Source: Lonicera japonica (taxonomy: Eukaryota; Streptophyta; Magnoliopsida; Dipsacales; Caprifoliaceae). From it: 64,000 bases of DNA. The stretch covers positions 53,929,328 to 53,993,327 of the forward strand of contig CM038464.1 in NCBI GenBank assembly GCA_021464415.1. The letters run 5' to 3'. The notes under the pieces were generated by a model, which saw nothing but the letters and a program-made list of their open reading frames with translations, had not been told where the DNA came from and searched no databases. Of this stretch, positions 9,498-23,106 are shown piece by piece. The first letter of the stretch is position 1, and the number at the start of each line of letters is the position of its first letter. A program made the translations under genes and the position numbers.

Positions 9498-12400
9498 ATG
9501 AAGATACTTTTCTGGAATTGCCGCGGAGCCGGCAATGAAAATTTAGGAACATGTTAAAAGATATGCACAGGGATCACTGCTTTGATGTGATTGTTTTACT
9601 CGAAACTAAAGTGTGTTTCTACCAGGTGGAGGAGACATTTCGCCAGTATAATTTCTTAGACTCTATCACAGTGGACCCAGTAGGCAGAGTGGGTGGTATA
9701 TGGATGGTTTGGAATTCGGCCAACGTGAGCATCAAGCCATACCACACCTCTAATCAGTGCATTCATGCTATGGTCACCAAAAGCAATTATGAGGAATGGT
9801 TCTTAACTGCGGTCTATGCTAGCCCAAACCACCGCCTGAGAGACAAACTATGGAGTAACCTTGCGGTGGTGGCTGAGTTCTATAATGTTCCTTGGCTGGT
9901 TGCTGGGGACTTCAATGATCATGCTGACAGCAGTGAAAAACGGAGCTTTGGAGAAACATCAGAGAACAGTCGAACGCACAAATTTGTGACGAACATCAAT
10001 AGATGCAACCTCATCGATCTTGGCTGCAACGGTCCTTGTCTAACTTGGACAAATAATAGAGGGGGGCGAGCTAACACACTGGTTCGCCTAGATAGGGCTT
10101 TGGCGAATGAGGGATGGCGTATTCTCTTTTCGGAAGCCTCTGTTTCAAATCTACCACGCACTTCCTCTGACCACTGCCCGATGATCGTCAACACTGAAGG
10201 TAATCTCAATACTATTATAAATCATAGAGCCCGTCCGTTTAGGTTCCTAGCTAGTTGGTTCACTCACCCCAACTTTGATTCTGTTATTGAAAACAGCTGG
10301 AAAAATAATCGTTCTCTTACTGAGAACTTGAGCCGGTATACTAAAAGTGTTTTAATTTGGAACAAAAACATCTTTGGTAATATTTTCCAAAACAAGAAGA
10401 GAATCAAAGCTAGGCTGAGGGGTATACAAATGGCACAAGAGATTCATTTCTCACACAGCCTGGACCAATTAGAAAGGAATTTAAAACAGGACCTGGCTAT
10501 TATTTTAAGGCAAGAGGAATTATTATGGTTTCAAAAATCTAGAGCCAATTGGATCGTCCAAGGGGATAGAAATACTAGGTACTTCCATTTATCTACCATC
10601 ATTAGACGTAAGAGAAATAGAATTGATAGAATCATCATCGATGGGGACTGGTGTGATAACACAGAGCGTATAAAAGATCATATCTCCAATAACTTTAATA
10701 GTTTATTTGCGGCTCCCACAAGTCAGCATTTGGATATTGAGGATTGTCCCCATCCCCTTACTTAACTGATAGAGACAGGAACATGTTAAGAGTTCCTATC
10801 TCCTATGTCAAAGTGGAGAAAGCTGTGTTTAGCATGCAGCCCTACAAGGCCCCGGGGCCGGATGGTTTTCAACCAAAATTCTACCAATTTTATTGGAAAA
10901 AAATAGGACAATCTGTTGGTGATTTTGTTAGAAACTGCTTTCAAAATTGGGAGTTCCCGAGTGAATTGAATAATTTCTATATAACTCTCATTCCGAAAAT
11001 TGAAAACCTGGAGAGTATAAATCAATTCAGGCCGATTACTCTGTGCAACGTTTCCTATAAAATTGTCACTGAGGTTATTGTGAACAGAATCAGGCCTCTT
11101 TTAAATAAAATGATTGGTCCTACCCAGGCTAGCTTCTTCCCGGGCAGACAAACTTCTGATAATATCATAATATCCCAAGAAATTGTTCATACTTTGGAAG
11201 GGAAGAAAAGCAAATGTGGAGGTCTCATTTTCAAAATTGATCTCGAAAAGGCTTATGATAAACTTTCATGGGATTTCATTGCTAGGGTCTTAAAAAAAAT
11301 TTGGATTTGACCATAATTGGATAAAACTCATCATGAGCTGCATTACGGGAGGTAAAACCTCGATTCTATGGAATGGTGAGCCTTTGCAACCGATTAAGAC
11401 GGGCAGAGGTTTAAGGCAATGAGACCCCATGTCGCCCTACATTTTTGTTTTGTGTATTGAGTACTTGTCCAACATTATTAATAAGGCAGTTAATGATTAA
11501 ACTTGGATGGGCATCAAAGCTTCCAAGAATGGTCTTGCCATATCTCATTTATTTTTTGCGGACGATTTAATGCTATTTTGTAAAGCCACTGAGAACAATT
11601 GTAGGGTGGTTTTGGACACTCTTGCTGAATTTTGCAACGTTTCTGGTCTCAAAATAAATTTTAATAAATCAAAACTGTATGCTTCTCCAAATGTCCCGGG
11701 GAGGGACGTTAACGTTTTTAAAGCAATGAGTGGTATGATCATGACAAAGGACCTAGGGTTATACCTTGGAAATCCTATCATTCATGGTAAGGTTAGAAAG
11801 GACAGTTTCAAATTCATTGTGGATAAGGTGCAAAAGAAACTGGCTGGTTAGAAAGCTAGAAGCCTAACCTTTGGGGGAAGGGCCACGTTTATACAATCAG
11901 TGAGCTCCACATTTCCGAATTACAACATGAACACATCTCTCCTCCCTATTTCTATATGTGAAGAGGTTAATAGGCTGAACAGAAATTTCCTCTGGGGAGA
12001 TACGGAGGAAAAAAAGAAAGTCCATCTTGTTAAATGGAAAAACGTTTGTAAACCCAAAAAATACGGGGGTTTGGGGCTACGGGAATGCAGGGTGAATAAC
12101 CTTGCTACCCTAGCCAAAGTGGGGTGGAACCTTACCTCGGAGAGCCAGAGCCTTTGGGCTAGGGTGCTGAGGAAAAAATACAAAATTGCACGGAACCCAA
12201 AAGATTGGAAAATTGGTAAGAGAATATCCCATGTGTGGAAGGGTGTTCTTAAAACCAAAAATATTCTGCATGAAGGAACCAGATGGAACATTGGCAATGG
12301 TAAGGATGTGTTTATATGGGATGACTGGTGGTGTGGTTTTAAAAGCTTCAATGGAAGAGGCTGTAATGGCAGAGCCTGTACGGAGGAGAAAAATGTTAAC

Positions 12401-13573
12401 ACTCTCATCGATGACAGGGGGGACTGGGATAAGGGAAAAATTACAGAGTTAGTCCCTATAGACCTACATGAGGAAATCTACAAGCCGTGCTGGCTTGGGA
12501 AAGGATCAGGAAAATTTTCTATCAAATCCTGCTATTATAACTTTCTTCTGGGAAGAGATAGTCCTGATACGAATGATGATGATTGGGCTTGGTTATGGAA
12601 ACTGAAAATTCCGTACAAAATTACCTGTTTCATCTGGACTTTGAGGCACGATAAAATTCTGTCCGGAGAAAACTGTGTTACGAGAGGTATATCAAATGAC
12701 TCAAGGTGCAAAATGTGTGGCCATAGCGAAAGTAGTATACACATATTCAAAGAGTGTAGGAAGGCCAAGGAGGTGTGGAACATCCTCGGTATGAACAACA
12801 CAGTTGAAGAAGGAAGCATAACTATCAAAAGCTGGCTGGACGCAAACCTCAAGTTTGAAGCTATACATCAGGGAGTCTCTGTGCCTTGGAATACTTTATT
12901 TGCTTTGACCATTTGGTGTCTATGGATAAATAGAAATGAAAATGTTTTTCGCACTAAAGATTCTCCTTCAAACTCTATTGCTATGAAAAGCTTCAAAATG
13001 GCAAGAGAGACGTTTGAAGCCTTTCATAGCAAGACAAAATGTGATAGTAACACTTACGAAAACCTTATTCATTGGAATTTCCCAAATGCAGGTTTGATCA
13101 AGATAAATACGGATGGGAGCAAACAGAAAAATTCATGCTATGCTAGCTATGGCAGGTTGGCACATACTGATGAGGGACGTTGGATTGAGGATTTTTGTGG
13201 CCGCGTTGGGGCTACTGTGCTCGGAGCAGAATTATGGGGCCTGAGACAAGGCCTGAAGTTGGCAAAAGAAAGAGGATGGGAAGGCGTTGAAATTGAAAGC
13301 GGCTCAAAGACCGGAGTGGACATCATAAACAGCAACGAGAATGTCGAGAACCACCCTAAGCGTAACATTATTGAAGATTGCAGGAGCCTAAAAAGACAAG
13401 TCAAGGCCAGAGTATGGCATGTTTTGCGGGAAGCGAATCGGTGTGCTGATGGCATGGCAAAGCTGGGAGCTACCCAGCGTGAACAGCATGTTAGGATCCT
13501 TATCCCCCCGGATGAAGTTGCGGAGAGCTTAATGGCAGACTTAGTCGGAGTGGCCTACCCCAGGGGGTACTAG
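9498..13573 (+). pseudogene. LINE ORF2 (endonuclease, reverse transcriptase, zf-RVT, RNase H), disabled
   Basis: Starts MKILFWNCRGAGN at 9498. A frameshift near 9540 leads into an AP-like endonuclease (LLETK, GGIWMVWN, AGDFND, LVRLDRAL, SSDHCP) to 10765. A second frameshift near 10760 enters the reverse transcriptase (YKAPGPDGF, FRPITLCNVSYKI, FKIDLEKAYDKLSW). A third, in the A-run at 11292-11299, returns to one frame that holds to 13573 but has stops at 11420 (where the family has Gly of RQGDP), 11498 and 11849. The catalytic FADD is intact near 11560. A zf-RVT block (RCKMCGHSE...HIFKEC) is at about 12700-12780. The C-terminal RNase H has NTDGS, GAELWGL and NRCADGMAKLG, but the Asp expected in the ESDS-like block is Gly (ESGSK). 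Beyond repair without multiple changes. Confidence 0.92.
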
Positions 13574-13638
13574 CCTCTCTGTGTGTTGTTTGGCTGTTAG
13601 GTTTGTTGTTTTGTTTCCTTGTATCCACCAAAAAAAAA

Positions 13639-16200
13639 GAACACACGGTACATGGCTTATTGATAATATACCCGTACAATACAAACGATGTAGATTGATT
13701 CTGTTTTTACTTTCGATTTGTACAAGGTAATAATGAAATTTACATGCGTCCTATTTCTACCAGTACTAGGTTTTAGTTTTAAATATATTGTTTTTTTTTT
13801 CTTGATTTCCTTTCTTTTAGGAAGTTCAATTTCTACCGGGTTTTCATTTTAAATAAATTGTTTCTTTTTTTTTTAGGAGAAGAAAATTCCTTAAAATAAC
13901 CCTCCCATCCAGGAAGTCAGTAAAATTATTGGGCATGCATGGCTATTTTCATTTGAAAGGAAGGGAATGGGATGAGGCTTGGACACTAATACACTTTTGA
14001 CTCTACAGTGTTCATCGGATGGAATGGATCGGAATACCCTTATTTAAAAAAAAATCAAAAATTTTGGATTTCTAAATACCTTTCCAATTTCAATTCCAAA
14101 AATTCAAATAAAAAATTCAGAATTTCTTAAAATTTTAATGTAACTTTAACATTATTCGAAAAAATAGCTGATGATTGTGATTTTTTTTTTCTAATGAACC
14201 ATATTGCAAGAACCCATCACCATAAAACAACATAAACAACATGCTTGTATCATTATTAGAAGTTAATTAATACAACAAAACACGTACTAGATATTAGTAT
14301 TTATTCTTTCATACATTATTATTAAAAATCTGAGTTTAACCAGCGTATTAAAAAAATAAGTTGCATAATTGTCCTAAGTTGAAATTATTATTATTTTTTT
14401 ATTAGAAAGTACTAAGAATTCAAGCGTTACCTTAAGTTGAGATGGATTGAAAGGATACTTAAAAGATATAACACAAAATTACAAACATTATATAAATATA
14501 TCATCACTAAATTTAGAAATAATATAAATATTATACACCAAATAATGTATTTTCGGAATTTCAAAAATTTGAATATAGTTTCCAATTCCATTCCAATTTT
14601 CTTTGGAAAAGTCGGAAACTAGAAATTTCATAAATCATAAATGCTATATGCCATATCAAATTCAGAAAAAATTGGATCGGATTTCAAAATTTTCAAAAGT
14701 TTGAACACCCTTAAGTGGCTCACATGAAATTATAATTATTTAAAATGAAATAAAATCATGAGATGTCCATACACCACATTGGATGTGGGACTAATTCCCG
14801 CTTGTGGTGGGAGTGGCAGCCACTCGCCCAAGAGTGTTTATATCTAAGAACAAATCGAACACAAGATCTCTAGATAAATAGATCATTCTGTCACAATTTC
14901 TATAATAGCACTAGGATATAATACTGAATATAAGTTACATATAAACACTAAAAACATTAAGTACATTATTTCTACTTAACACGGTTTAAAAAAATCGACG
15001 TTGGTACAAAAATAACTTTGAATTTATATAACCAATTAATTTTTTAGGCATTTCAGAACTAAATCTTTAATTTTTGGACTGTTTAGCTAAATAAAAGAAT
15101 ATATACAAGAAGATGGATTAAATGTTTCCCCACTCGAGCACTGGGTTATATTAACGCTTTTAATTTAGTTCATGTTCCCGTTTCCAATCACCGGTCCGTT
15201 CTATCTCAACTGTGATCGCGGATTTGTGCTCTCCCCGACCCCGAGTGGATTAAAGCTAATTGTGCTGCAACTCCTCATCCAGAATCCAGACAAGGGCAGG
15301 TTGGAGTGAGAATTTATACCAAATTACCAAACCATGTTAGATCTAGTTGGTTTTAAGCAACCATAAACCCTAAAATCTTTCATGGCGTATCACCAAGAAT
15401 TAATAAATTAATATGCGGAAGCGTCCCTGAATCCATAGCATGTGTTTGTAGCCGAGTGGTTGGCCTTCCAGATCAACACGTATTTCTTTAGAGAATATTT
15501 TGTTCCTTCTCTATGGTCTTTGTGATAATGGGGCTTAACAGGGACAAAATACGTACGTGTAATTTGAGAACCATAACCACAATATATATATATAGATAGT
15601 AAACCCTACTATCTATTTAATATTTCTATTTTTAGCCCATCATAAAAGTAGAATTACTCTTAAGTAAAGGCACACACTCTATTAAATACATTTAAGCTCA
15701 AATAACTTAAACCTTATTTGATCACTTTTAAAGTAGGCTTAACCATTCAACAGTTCACAATATATAATTATTTTACATATAAGCCCAACATTAAATTAAG
15801 AATTCAACAAACCATACTAATTTTGTACTAAAAAATGGCAAATAGTGTTTGGTACAACGTACATCAGCAGGGGCAGAACTATGCGTACGCCCAGACTTAC
15901 TGTCACAAGTTGTGGCTATAACCAACTTTCGATATGACACTTTGGATGGGTAAAAAATTAAATATATGCATTTTGTTGTAATAATTTTTTTTCTAAAATA
16001 ATAATTTTATCAACTAGTAAGCAAAAAATTTCACTATTTAATTTTTTAATAACGTGAGAAGAATTTCTACGGTTAAACTAAAACAAGCCAACTTTTTGTA
16101 AGGAAAAAAAAAGCTATTATAAAATTTTATTTTAATTTAACCTGCCCCATCAAAAAATCCTGGTCTGTCCATGAATACTAGTAATGAATTTCGTTACCAT
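13639..16200. other. AT-rich intergenic stretch
   Basis: No gene seen. A segment near 14768-14885 (GGATGTGGGACTAATTCCC onward) looks like a worn retrotransposon or repeat piece. About 15865-16190 begins CAGGGGCAGAACTA and ends in an inverted TGGTCTGTCCATG, suggestive of a decayed hAT-like element, but no target duplication was found. Confidence 0.45.
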
Positions 16201-16202
16201 CA

Positions 16203-16340
16203 GCAGTGGCAGAGTAAGGAATTTAATCAAAGGGGGCGAAATTCAAAATATACAAAAACATATTTAAAGTCATAAAATTTCAACGCATACATAATAGCAT
16301 TAATAGTAATACTTCATAAAACTCAAAATCTCAAATATAC
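16203..16340 (+). repeat. GTGGC-end repeat family, copy 1 (partner at 36422)
   Basis: Begins CAGTGGCAGAGTAAGGAATTT, then AAAGGGGGCGAAAT, CATATTTAAAG and ATAAAATTTCAACGCA. The same blocks in the same order occur at 36422-36560. This is a dispersed element end, class uncertain (TIR DNA transposon likely). Confidence 0.7.
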
Positions 16341-18487
16341 CCGATGTGGAGTATATTTCTTACTTAATTGCATTAATATTAAGCAATTAATTAAGAAATA
16401 TATTTAATATTAAAAAGTAGGACTAATTGTTTGAAAAAATGGGTATGAAAATATTTTTTCGAGCCATTTTGAGAGTAATTTTGAGTTAGATCTCACACTC
16501 AATTGTGAAATATTATTATAGATTCATGTTCTCCTCCGTGAGTATATCAAAATTGTATATTTTTTGCTCAAAATAATTATGGGGTGAATGAGAAATTATC
16601 ACCCAAAGTAAACTATTTGAAATGAAAAAATGGAATGAAAGAATTGGAAAAATGAAGTTCCACGTGGAAATTTTGTTGAAAAATTATACTAATGGGTTTA
16701 GAGGGGGTGCAAATCATAGATCAACGAATGTCAATCTGAAAAACGCAGGAAATGTTTCATGTTTTTGGTTTGAGTTATTAGGCTCCATTTGATAACAATA
16801 TGAAAAATGAAAAGAAAAACATTTGATTATGTGATAAGTTACAAAATAAGTTAAGGCATATCATAACATATGCTTCATGTCATACTTATTTTTATGAGTA
16901 TATACCATCAATCCTTCATTATTTTTGTTTATTCATCTCATACTCAATTTTATATGTCTCCCATCATTTATTATTTTTGGTTATTCTTAAAGATACTCAC
17001 ATTATTATTCTTTTCTCATCTATATAAAAGTCAAAGTCCAAATTAAATGAACTTAAAAAATAGCGTAAAATAATTTCATCTCACCACCATTTCTCTTTTA
17101 ACAAAATATTGTGGCCCGTTATTTTTGAGTTTTCTTAAATGCACCTACTAATTTATTTTTTTCACCCCACTTAGTATTCTATTTGTTTCCCCTAAAAATA
17201 TATAAGTTTACCCTAATTGTATCTTAATACTCACCCCACTATTTTTTTTTCTTCTTAGTACACCCTCCACCATGGGAAAAATTAATATGACGGTTTTGCG
17301 TTATCCCCAGTAGCAAAAGTTAAAGAAACTACATGCAATCAAAACTAACGTTTGTTTCTCCTTTTCTATTTTAACAATAGAAAAATTGCATGGTTCTTTA
17401 TACACACACACACACACATATATATATATATTACAACTCCAATTGAAAGAAACAATACTCGGGATATAACTTAAGGTTATTTTTACAATAATTTCTAGAT
17501 TTATGGATTTAAAATATTATTTAATTGATTGCATCTTTTTGTGAATTGAATAAAGATTACCAAATTGATCATTGCATTAATTATATATTAATTTGATTTA
17601 GTATTAAGGATTGAAATACAATGGATAGATGTTTTGAATATAATTTTACTTAATGACATATACGATACAAAATAAAATAGGATTTTTTGCCTAAAATAAA
17701 TTTAAGAGATGTTTTTATGAATTACTTTCAAAGCAAAAAGTAAATTATTATGAATTTATTTGATATTTATTTATACAATATATAAGTCTTATTATTTTTA
17801 TAATGTCGCTCAAATTTAATTGTGTCACTAGTAAAATAAGAAATGCTGCATAATTTTCTGATGATTAGTAAAATACGAAAAGTGAAGTACCTTTGCTGAA
17901 TAAGAATAAGAGATACATTTGAAGGGTTAGGGGGAGATTTCAATTGTCAATGAACCATGATGGAGTTCATAAAAAAAAATTCTCAAGTCAATGATAAATT
18001 TCATGGATATACAATGAAAAAAAAGGTTTTATTGTTTAATGTATAAAAAATAGGTGGTATGTCATTGGCTAATATAAAATAAATGGGGTGGGTTGAATTT
18101 TGAGAAGAAAACTAATTTTCATATTTTTGTTTTAGCAACGGCAGAAACTAACGTCCTTATAATGCATTCAGTATGCTCACCCCGCCAGTGGGGCAAATTG
18201 AAATTTTTTAAAAAACATGAGTGAGGTGAGAAAAAAATATTCTTTTAATGGTGTGAGAGGAATAATTCCATAAATTAGTTATCAACGCTATTTTTTTAAC
18301 AGGAGACTATGTTTATTATGAGGGTGTTATTTGGTGACCTTTTAAATTTAAAAATTAAGCTAGTATGATGCTTAAACAAATGTTGTTAGACTAATGATTT
18401 AATGGTGTTTTTACAAACCTTCTTTATAAAATTAATTAGTGAGGACATTCGCTAACATGTCTTGACGCAGTTACCTACCCTTCTTAA
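16341..18487. other. AT-rich intergenic stretch with MITE remnant and CA/TA microsatellite
   Basis: No gene seen. From 16778 to about 16930 there is the left half of the TIR family preserved at 20993-21298 (GGCTCCATTTGATAAC...AAAATAAGTTAAGGC). A (CA)n(TA)n microsatellite is at 17401-17432. Confidence 0.55.
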
Positions 18488-18554
18488 TTCTTCTTCTTCT
18501 TCTTATTATTATTATTACTATTACTATTACTATTACTATTACTATTACTATTAC

Positions 18555-18620
<66 letters not shown>
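18488..18620 (+). repeat. Trinucleotide/hexanucleotide microsatellite (TTC)n(TTA)n(CTATTA)n(TTA)n
   Basis: Compound simple repeat of about 130 bp: TTC units, then TTA, an interrupted ACTATT block and a long TTA tract. Open frames through it (poly-Tyr) are artefacts. Confidence 0.95.
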
Positions 18621-18622
<2 letters not shown>

Positions 18623-20829
18623 CACAAAGTGTCCCGGCACGACATTAAGTTTTGACATCCATTTAAAACATTCATTCGGACAGTAGTTTTACTGAAGTAA
18701 CCTAAAAGTTTCGCATGTCTTGCATGAGAAAATCATTGCTTTTTTTTATTTGTGGGTGACGTGGCTTTTAATTGGTGAAGCTAATTAGGTTGACAAATTG
18801 GATGAGTTTAACTAGAATGTGTAATTTTGTCAAGAAAAAAAAGAGTGATTTTAATGCACCTAGCTATTAAATTGTGCTTCTAATTTCACTTTAAATTTCT
18901 ACTTAAAATAATTTAATTGAGATGTAAACTCACCCCATCAAAATTTGATGATGTTGCCGCCCAAAATCGTTTATTTTATTGTTCTACTATGATTCTTTCT
19001 TATCTTTGAACCTTATTTTCTTCGCTCTTTTTTTAATTTAATACTCTCCAGCCCCTTTCTTTGCCTCTACTCTATTTCTAGAAGTTTTCTCATCCCAAAC
19101 CACTTAGTTAATTTTCATGAATTTGGTATTAGCTTACAAATTTTAATTAATTAATTTTATGTTTGAGAATCCAATTCCGGGATCTTTAGTTTCAACTCCT
19201 TTTGCTCCCTAATTTGTTGTGTAAACTCCAAGTATTTTTGCAAATTAGAGATAGCTACATCACTAATTAATTAGCCTGCCAAGTCAAAAATGTTGCAATT
19301 CAATATGAGATCTTTGCCCTTTATAAATATATTATTTATCAGTTTTCAAAATCCTTGAAATTATCTTATAATCTGAAAGACATTATTCCGACATTAATTA
19401 CATCATTAAATCACTGTTAATAATGTGATTTAATTGATTATATATATATATATATATATATTCAAATCATATTTAATAATGCAATTATGACAATTATATC
19501 TAAAATATAGCACTACATTAAATTTTGTAAATTATTTAATACTAAAATAATGTAATCCTAGTGTTATATATATTATTTGTATATTGAATCGTCCAACTTA
19601 ATTAAATCACAGTGTTATATAATCAATCTTAATTGGATGGTGGTAAAACAACATCATTATTATAGTAATTTGTACAAAAAATCATATATGTTTAAATTAT
19701 GAAAATCTTGCATTTGCTACTCAAAATTATATTCAAAAGATATGAAATGTTTATATAATTATCCTAATGTGTTTCTCTGGAGTGATTGATCATTATAAAA
19801 TATGCTAAATGAATTTACCTGTCTATATATTATGTTTTTATTCCTCATGGAAGCATTGGGTGCATCACGTAATTTTTTATTAATAAAATTTAATAATTAA
19901 AATCATTTTCCAAATTAGGCACAAAACCAAAAAGCACAAGCCTTCCCCATATAAACAATTAACTCGAGTGTATAGAAATACAGAAATATGATAAAGCACC
20001 ATATATTTGAATTAAGCATAAATCATGTCTATGAGTTACAACCTTAAAGGAATTGAATGAACTGGCTGCATAATGGCTTGGACTTGATTATTAGTAATTA
20101 ATTTCCATAGACAACACCAATTTTGAGTTACAAAAAAATAACCTCCAAAAGGTAAATTAGTCATTATGTGTTTGAGTATCTATTCCGCCTCGACACAAAA
20201 TTACAAAACAAGAATTATCTAGCATTAATGAAGGAGTTATCAATAATTTGCAATCCAGTTTGTAGTTCGCACTAAAAAAAGCATGGGGGTAGCAGTTGGC
20301 ACTAATTTTCTGTTTTTGTTTTTAATGAATTTCTTGATTTTGGACACTATTGTTGAGGTTTGATACCAACTATAATCTAGTGCCAAACATTTACACAACC
20401 ATTGGAATCTCTGACAGCGTTGTCCACCTCAAATGACCATTTTTCTAATGAAAAGATTAAAAATCAATTCTCATTACTCCCCACGTAATTTGTTTTCCAA
20501 GTAGTGCAGATAGCCAGCTAGAATGACATTTTTTTGTGGAATTGAATTTTAGGCATTTGAATTGCTTGGAATTCATTTCCATGATAATTCAATGTACAAT
20601 CGGATGGGTTTTTCATTATTAATTAATTTTTTTTATATTAGTATTAAATAATTAATCGTCGCCATATATTCATCTATTATAGAAATATTGGTTTTAATAA
20701 ACTCACCCCACTTACGGGACAAGTCTAAAGAAGTTTTTTTAAAAAATCAATGGGGTGAGAAGAAAGTTCTCTCAAAGTTGGATATGTAAGAAGCACAATT
20801 CGATGGGTGCATTTAAAATAACCCTTATT
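18621..20829. other. AT-rich intergenic stretch
   Basis: No gene seen. Contains a (TA)n run at 19440-19461 and several ATTAATTAATT-type blocks. Nothing else recognised. Confidence 0.5.
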
Positions 20830-20992
20830 TTTAGTGAAAAAACTTTTACTTCTTAACTCCCAAAGAAAAAATTTAATGGGAAAAGTCAAAAGATAAGATT
20901 ATATCTCACCATGTGCCTCAATTTATTTTCCAACTTATCACAAAAATCAACTATTTTTGTTATCATTTTCTATATTATTATCAAACGGACCA
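20830..20992. mobile_element. Right half of a TIR element, abutting an intact copy
   Basis: Contains ATATCTCACCATGTGCCTCA, AATTTATTTTCCAACTTATC and the end TTATTATCAAACGGACCATTA. These match the right part of the element at 20993-21298. The left part is missing. Confidence 0.65.
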
Positions 20993-21298
20993 TTAAACTC
21001 CGTTTGATAAAAACATGAAAAATAATAAGAAAAACACGTAATTTGTGTAAAAAGTTAGAAAATAAGTTGAGGTATGTGATGACTCCATCTTATGCTCATT
21101 TGTATGAGTAGATGTTATACATTCTTCATTATTTTTTGTGGGAATTTTTCCTTCCTTAACCACCAAAGAAAATTTTTTTATGGAAAAAGTTAGAAAGTAA
21201 GAAGATATCTCACCACATGCGTCAACTTATTTTCCAACTTCTCACAAAAATCTATTATTTTTATTTTTCTTTTAATGTTATTATCAAACGAACCATTA
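20993..21298. mobile_element. TIR transposon/MITE, about 306 bp
   Basis: The left end TTAAACTCCGTTTGATAAAA and the right end, inverted, CTAATGGTTCGTTTGATAAT form long imperfect inverted repeats. They continue inward with AAAGTTAGAAAATAAGTTGA against AGAAGTTGGAAAATAAGTTG. Related copies or fragments are at 5450-5690, 16778-16930, 20830-20992 and 45983-46265. Confidence 0.75.
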
Positions 21299-23101
21299 GT
21301 GTTTAAATTAATTTTATCTCCACATTCTTTTGTTGCTGCTTAATACTTCTTTAAGATTAACCATTCAAGTGAGGCAATTAATTCAGCAATTTACAATACC
21401 AATTATTTTGAAATGGTAGTAATAATCAATTTTGGTGTACCGAAAGTTTGATATGGTATACAGAATATAGGTATGGTTACCATACAGAATCCTACCCTAT
21501 AAAGTTAGGGTTGGGTTGGGTTGGGTTGCGTTTTACGGGAAGACAATGGTTCGATAATTTCAGGAATGTGGCATATTCAGTGGCTTTTGTAAATTGGATT
21601 CTATTATTTTGGGCCTTGCACAAGCTATTGAGTTTGGGGTTAGGTGCAGGGCAAAACTGGACTTGGCCCGAAGGGCTCTGGTCCGCCCCAGAAAGGGGGG
21701 GGGGGGGGGGGGGGGTATATATATACATATATACATATATAGGAAAAGAAATTTTATTCATACCACAAAAATAATTTAAAACAGTCATATACTCATATAC
21801 TTAAAACCGTCATAAAAGTATAATAAAATTCTTAAAACAACAAGCTTTTCAACAAAATAAAATCTAATATTTCACTTTCTGCCTCTCTCTCTCCCACTCA
21901 CACCATTACATAAACTGAAAAGTAGAACGCAAAATTAAACATTTACATGCATTACAACATGTTTTAAGACTCTTTATAAAGAGAATGAAATTGTATCAAA
22001 TCATGATTAAGTCAACATATGATTCTGTCCAAGATTGCGGACCACGATTATGACCATAATTACAGGAACTAATTATAACAATTACGGACTAAGATTGCAA
22101 GGAACAGATGTGCAAAATTAATGTGGTCTGACATTCCCCCACAACTCGGCAGTTGTGATGGACGAGTATGGAACCCAGAAACTTGAAACGTTGCTTGTGA
22201 AGTCCTATAGTAAAAAACAATCAGCAGTTTGTAAAACATTAATGTTTTTTTTCACATATATTTTCGTTGTTTTGTTTCTCATTATTCAAAATCATATATA
22301 GAAGAAGGGTTCATATGTGTAGTTCTTTTTCTTTACTTGACGCAAAGTGACGAATTTGGTAAACTAATTCAGCTACGAGTTGCCAAATCTAATATATTAT
22401 TCTGACAACTAGTTATCGAATCTAAAATAATCATACTCAATTTGGCAATGCGTCCCTAAATTATTGTACTAGAAACAACTATGCGTTCGGATTTTTTTGA
22501 ACTTAATGTATAACATAATGCGTACAAACATCAATATTATGCTAAAAAAAACCACCTTAAAATATGGTGCAATCCATGCTTGATTTGGGAAATATTTTTT
22601 TTATCATGTTTGTGCTTGGGAAAAAGTATGCATACTTTTTCTTAAAAAAAAAATTACTACAAAAACAAAGTGTACTGTACATCGTTTTATTTTCTTGCAA
22701 TGGTTCATTTTTACAGATTAAATAAAATTTTCCTAAAAAATAAAATTAAATAAATCAGTACACATTTTAACAGAATAGATCGTGAGTGTAATATAAAGAG
22801 AGAAATAAAGAGAACTTATTAATTTATGATATTTGATTCAATTGAATGAACAAGGATCATAGTTACGAGATTCGATAATTACATCTACAGCGACACCTAT
22901 ATAGCTACGTGTTGCGATACCAGTTAAATACATGTCATGCTTTATCAAAAAGCATCATCGTACTTCAAGAAAACCTTGTTGTAATGCAACTTTGCATCGT
23001 TATGCTGTAACCAAGCATCTCGTATTATAATTGGTCCACATTATCTATACTATATATAAAAGGACGAATAACTTAAGTGTTTTTCTCCTTTTCGTAGAAA
23101 C
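21299..23101. other. AT-rich intergenic stretch with G-tract
   Basis: No gene supported. A run of 21 G residues at 21695-21715 is followed by a (TA)n-rich tract. A GGGTT repeat lies at 21507-21528. About 22020-22260 (ACATTCCCCCACAACTCGG...) resembles the polypurine-tract region of a Copia element in inverse orientation, too worn to annotate. Confidence 0.45.
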
Positions 23102-23106
23102 AAATA

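Larger units (their letters stand above)
7520..13638 (+). mobile_element. L1-type LINE retrotransposon, near full length, inactivated in ORF2
   Basis: Gene order ORF1 (DUF4283 plus CCHC knuckle), ORF2 endonuclease, reverse transcriptase, zf-RVT, C-terminal RNase H, then a short 3' UTR ending in a run of nine A residues at 13630-13638. This is the layout of plant L1-clade LINEs. The 5' border is uncertain: the ORF1 start is only about 20 bp after a TATATA run, so the 5' UTR may be truncated. No target-site duplication was found around the poly-A end. ORF1 is open but ORF2 has three frameshifts and three stops, so it cannot move by itself. Confidence 0.92.

Noticed and set aside
12186..12452. 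Overlapping open frames inside the LINE
   Set aside because: Alternative-frame shadows of ORF2.
15446..15480. GTAGCCGAGTGGTTGGCC, similar to the 5' part of tRNA-Leu/Ser
   Set aside because: No matching acceptor stem, anticodon arm or T-arm box B follows within 100 bp.
18462..18686. Open frame coding for a long poly-Tyr protein
   Set aside because: It is the translation of a (TTA)n-type microsatellite.
21505..21530. GGGTT repeats resembling telomere DNA
   Set aside because: Only about four units, and the unit is GGGTT and not the plant TTTAGGG.
21448..21774. Open frames of about 100 codons on both strands
   Set aside because: They run through a 21-G tract and TA repeats with no family motif.
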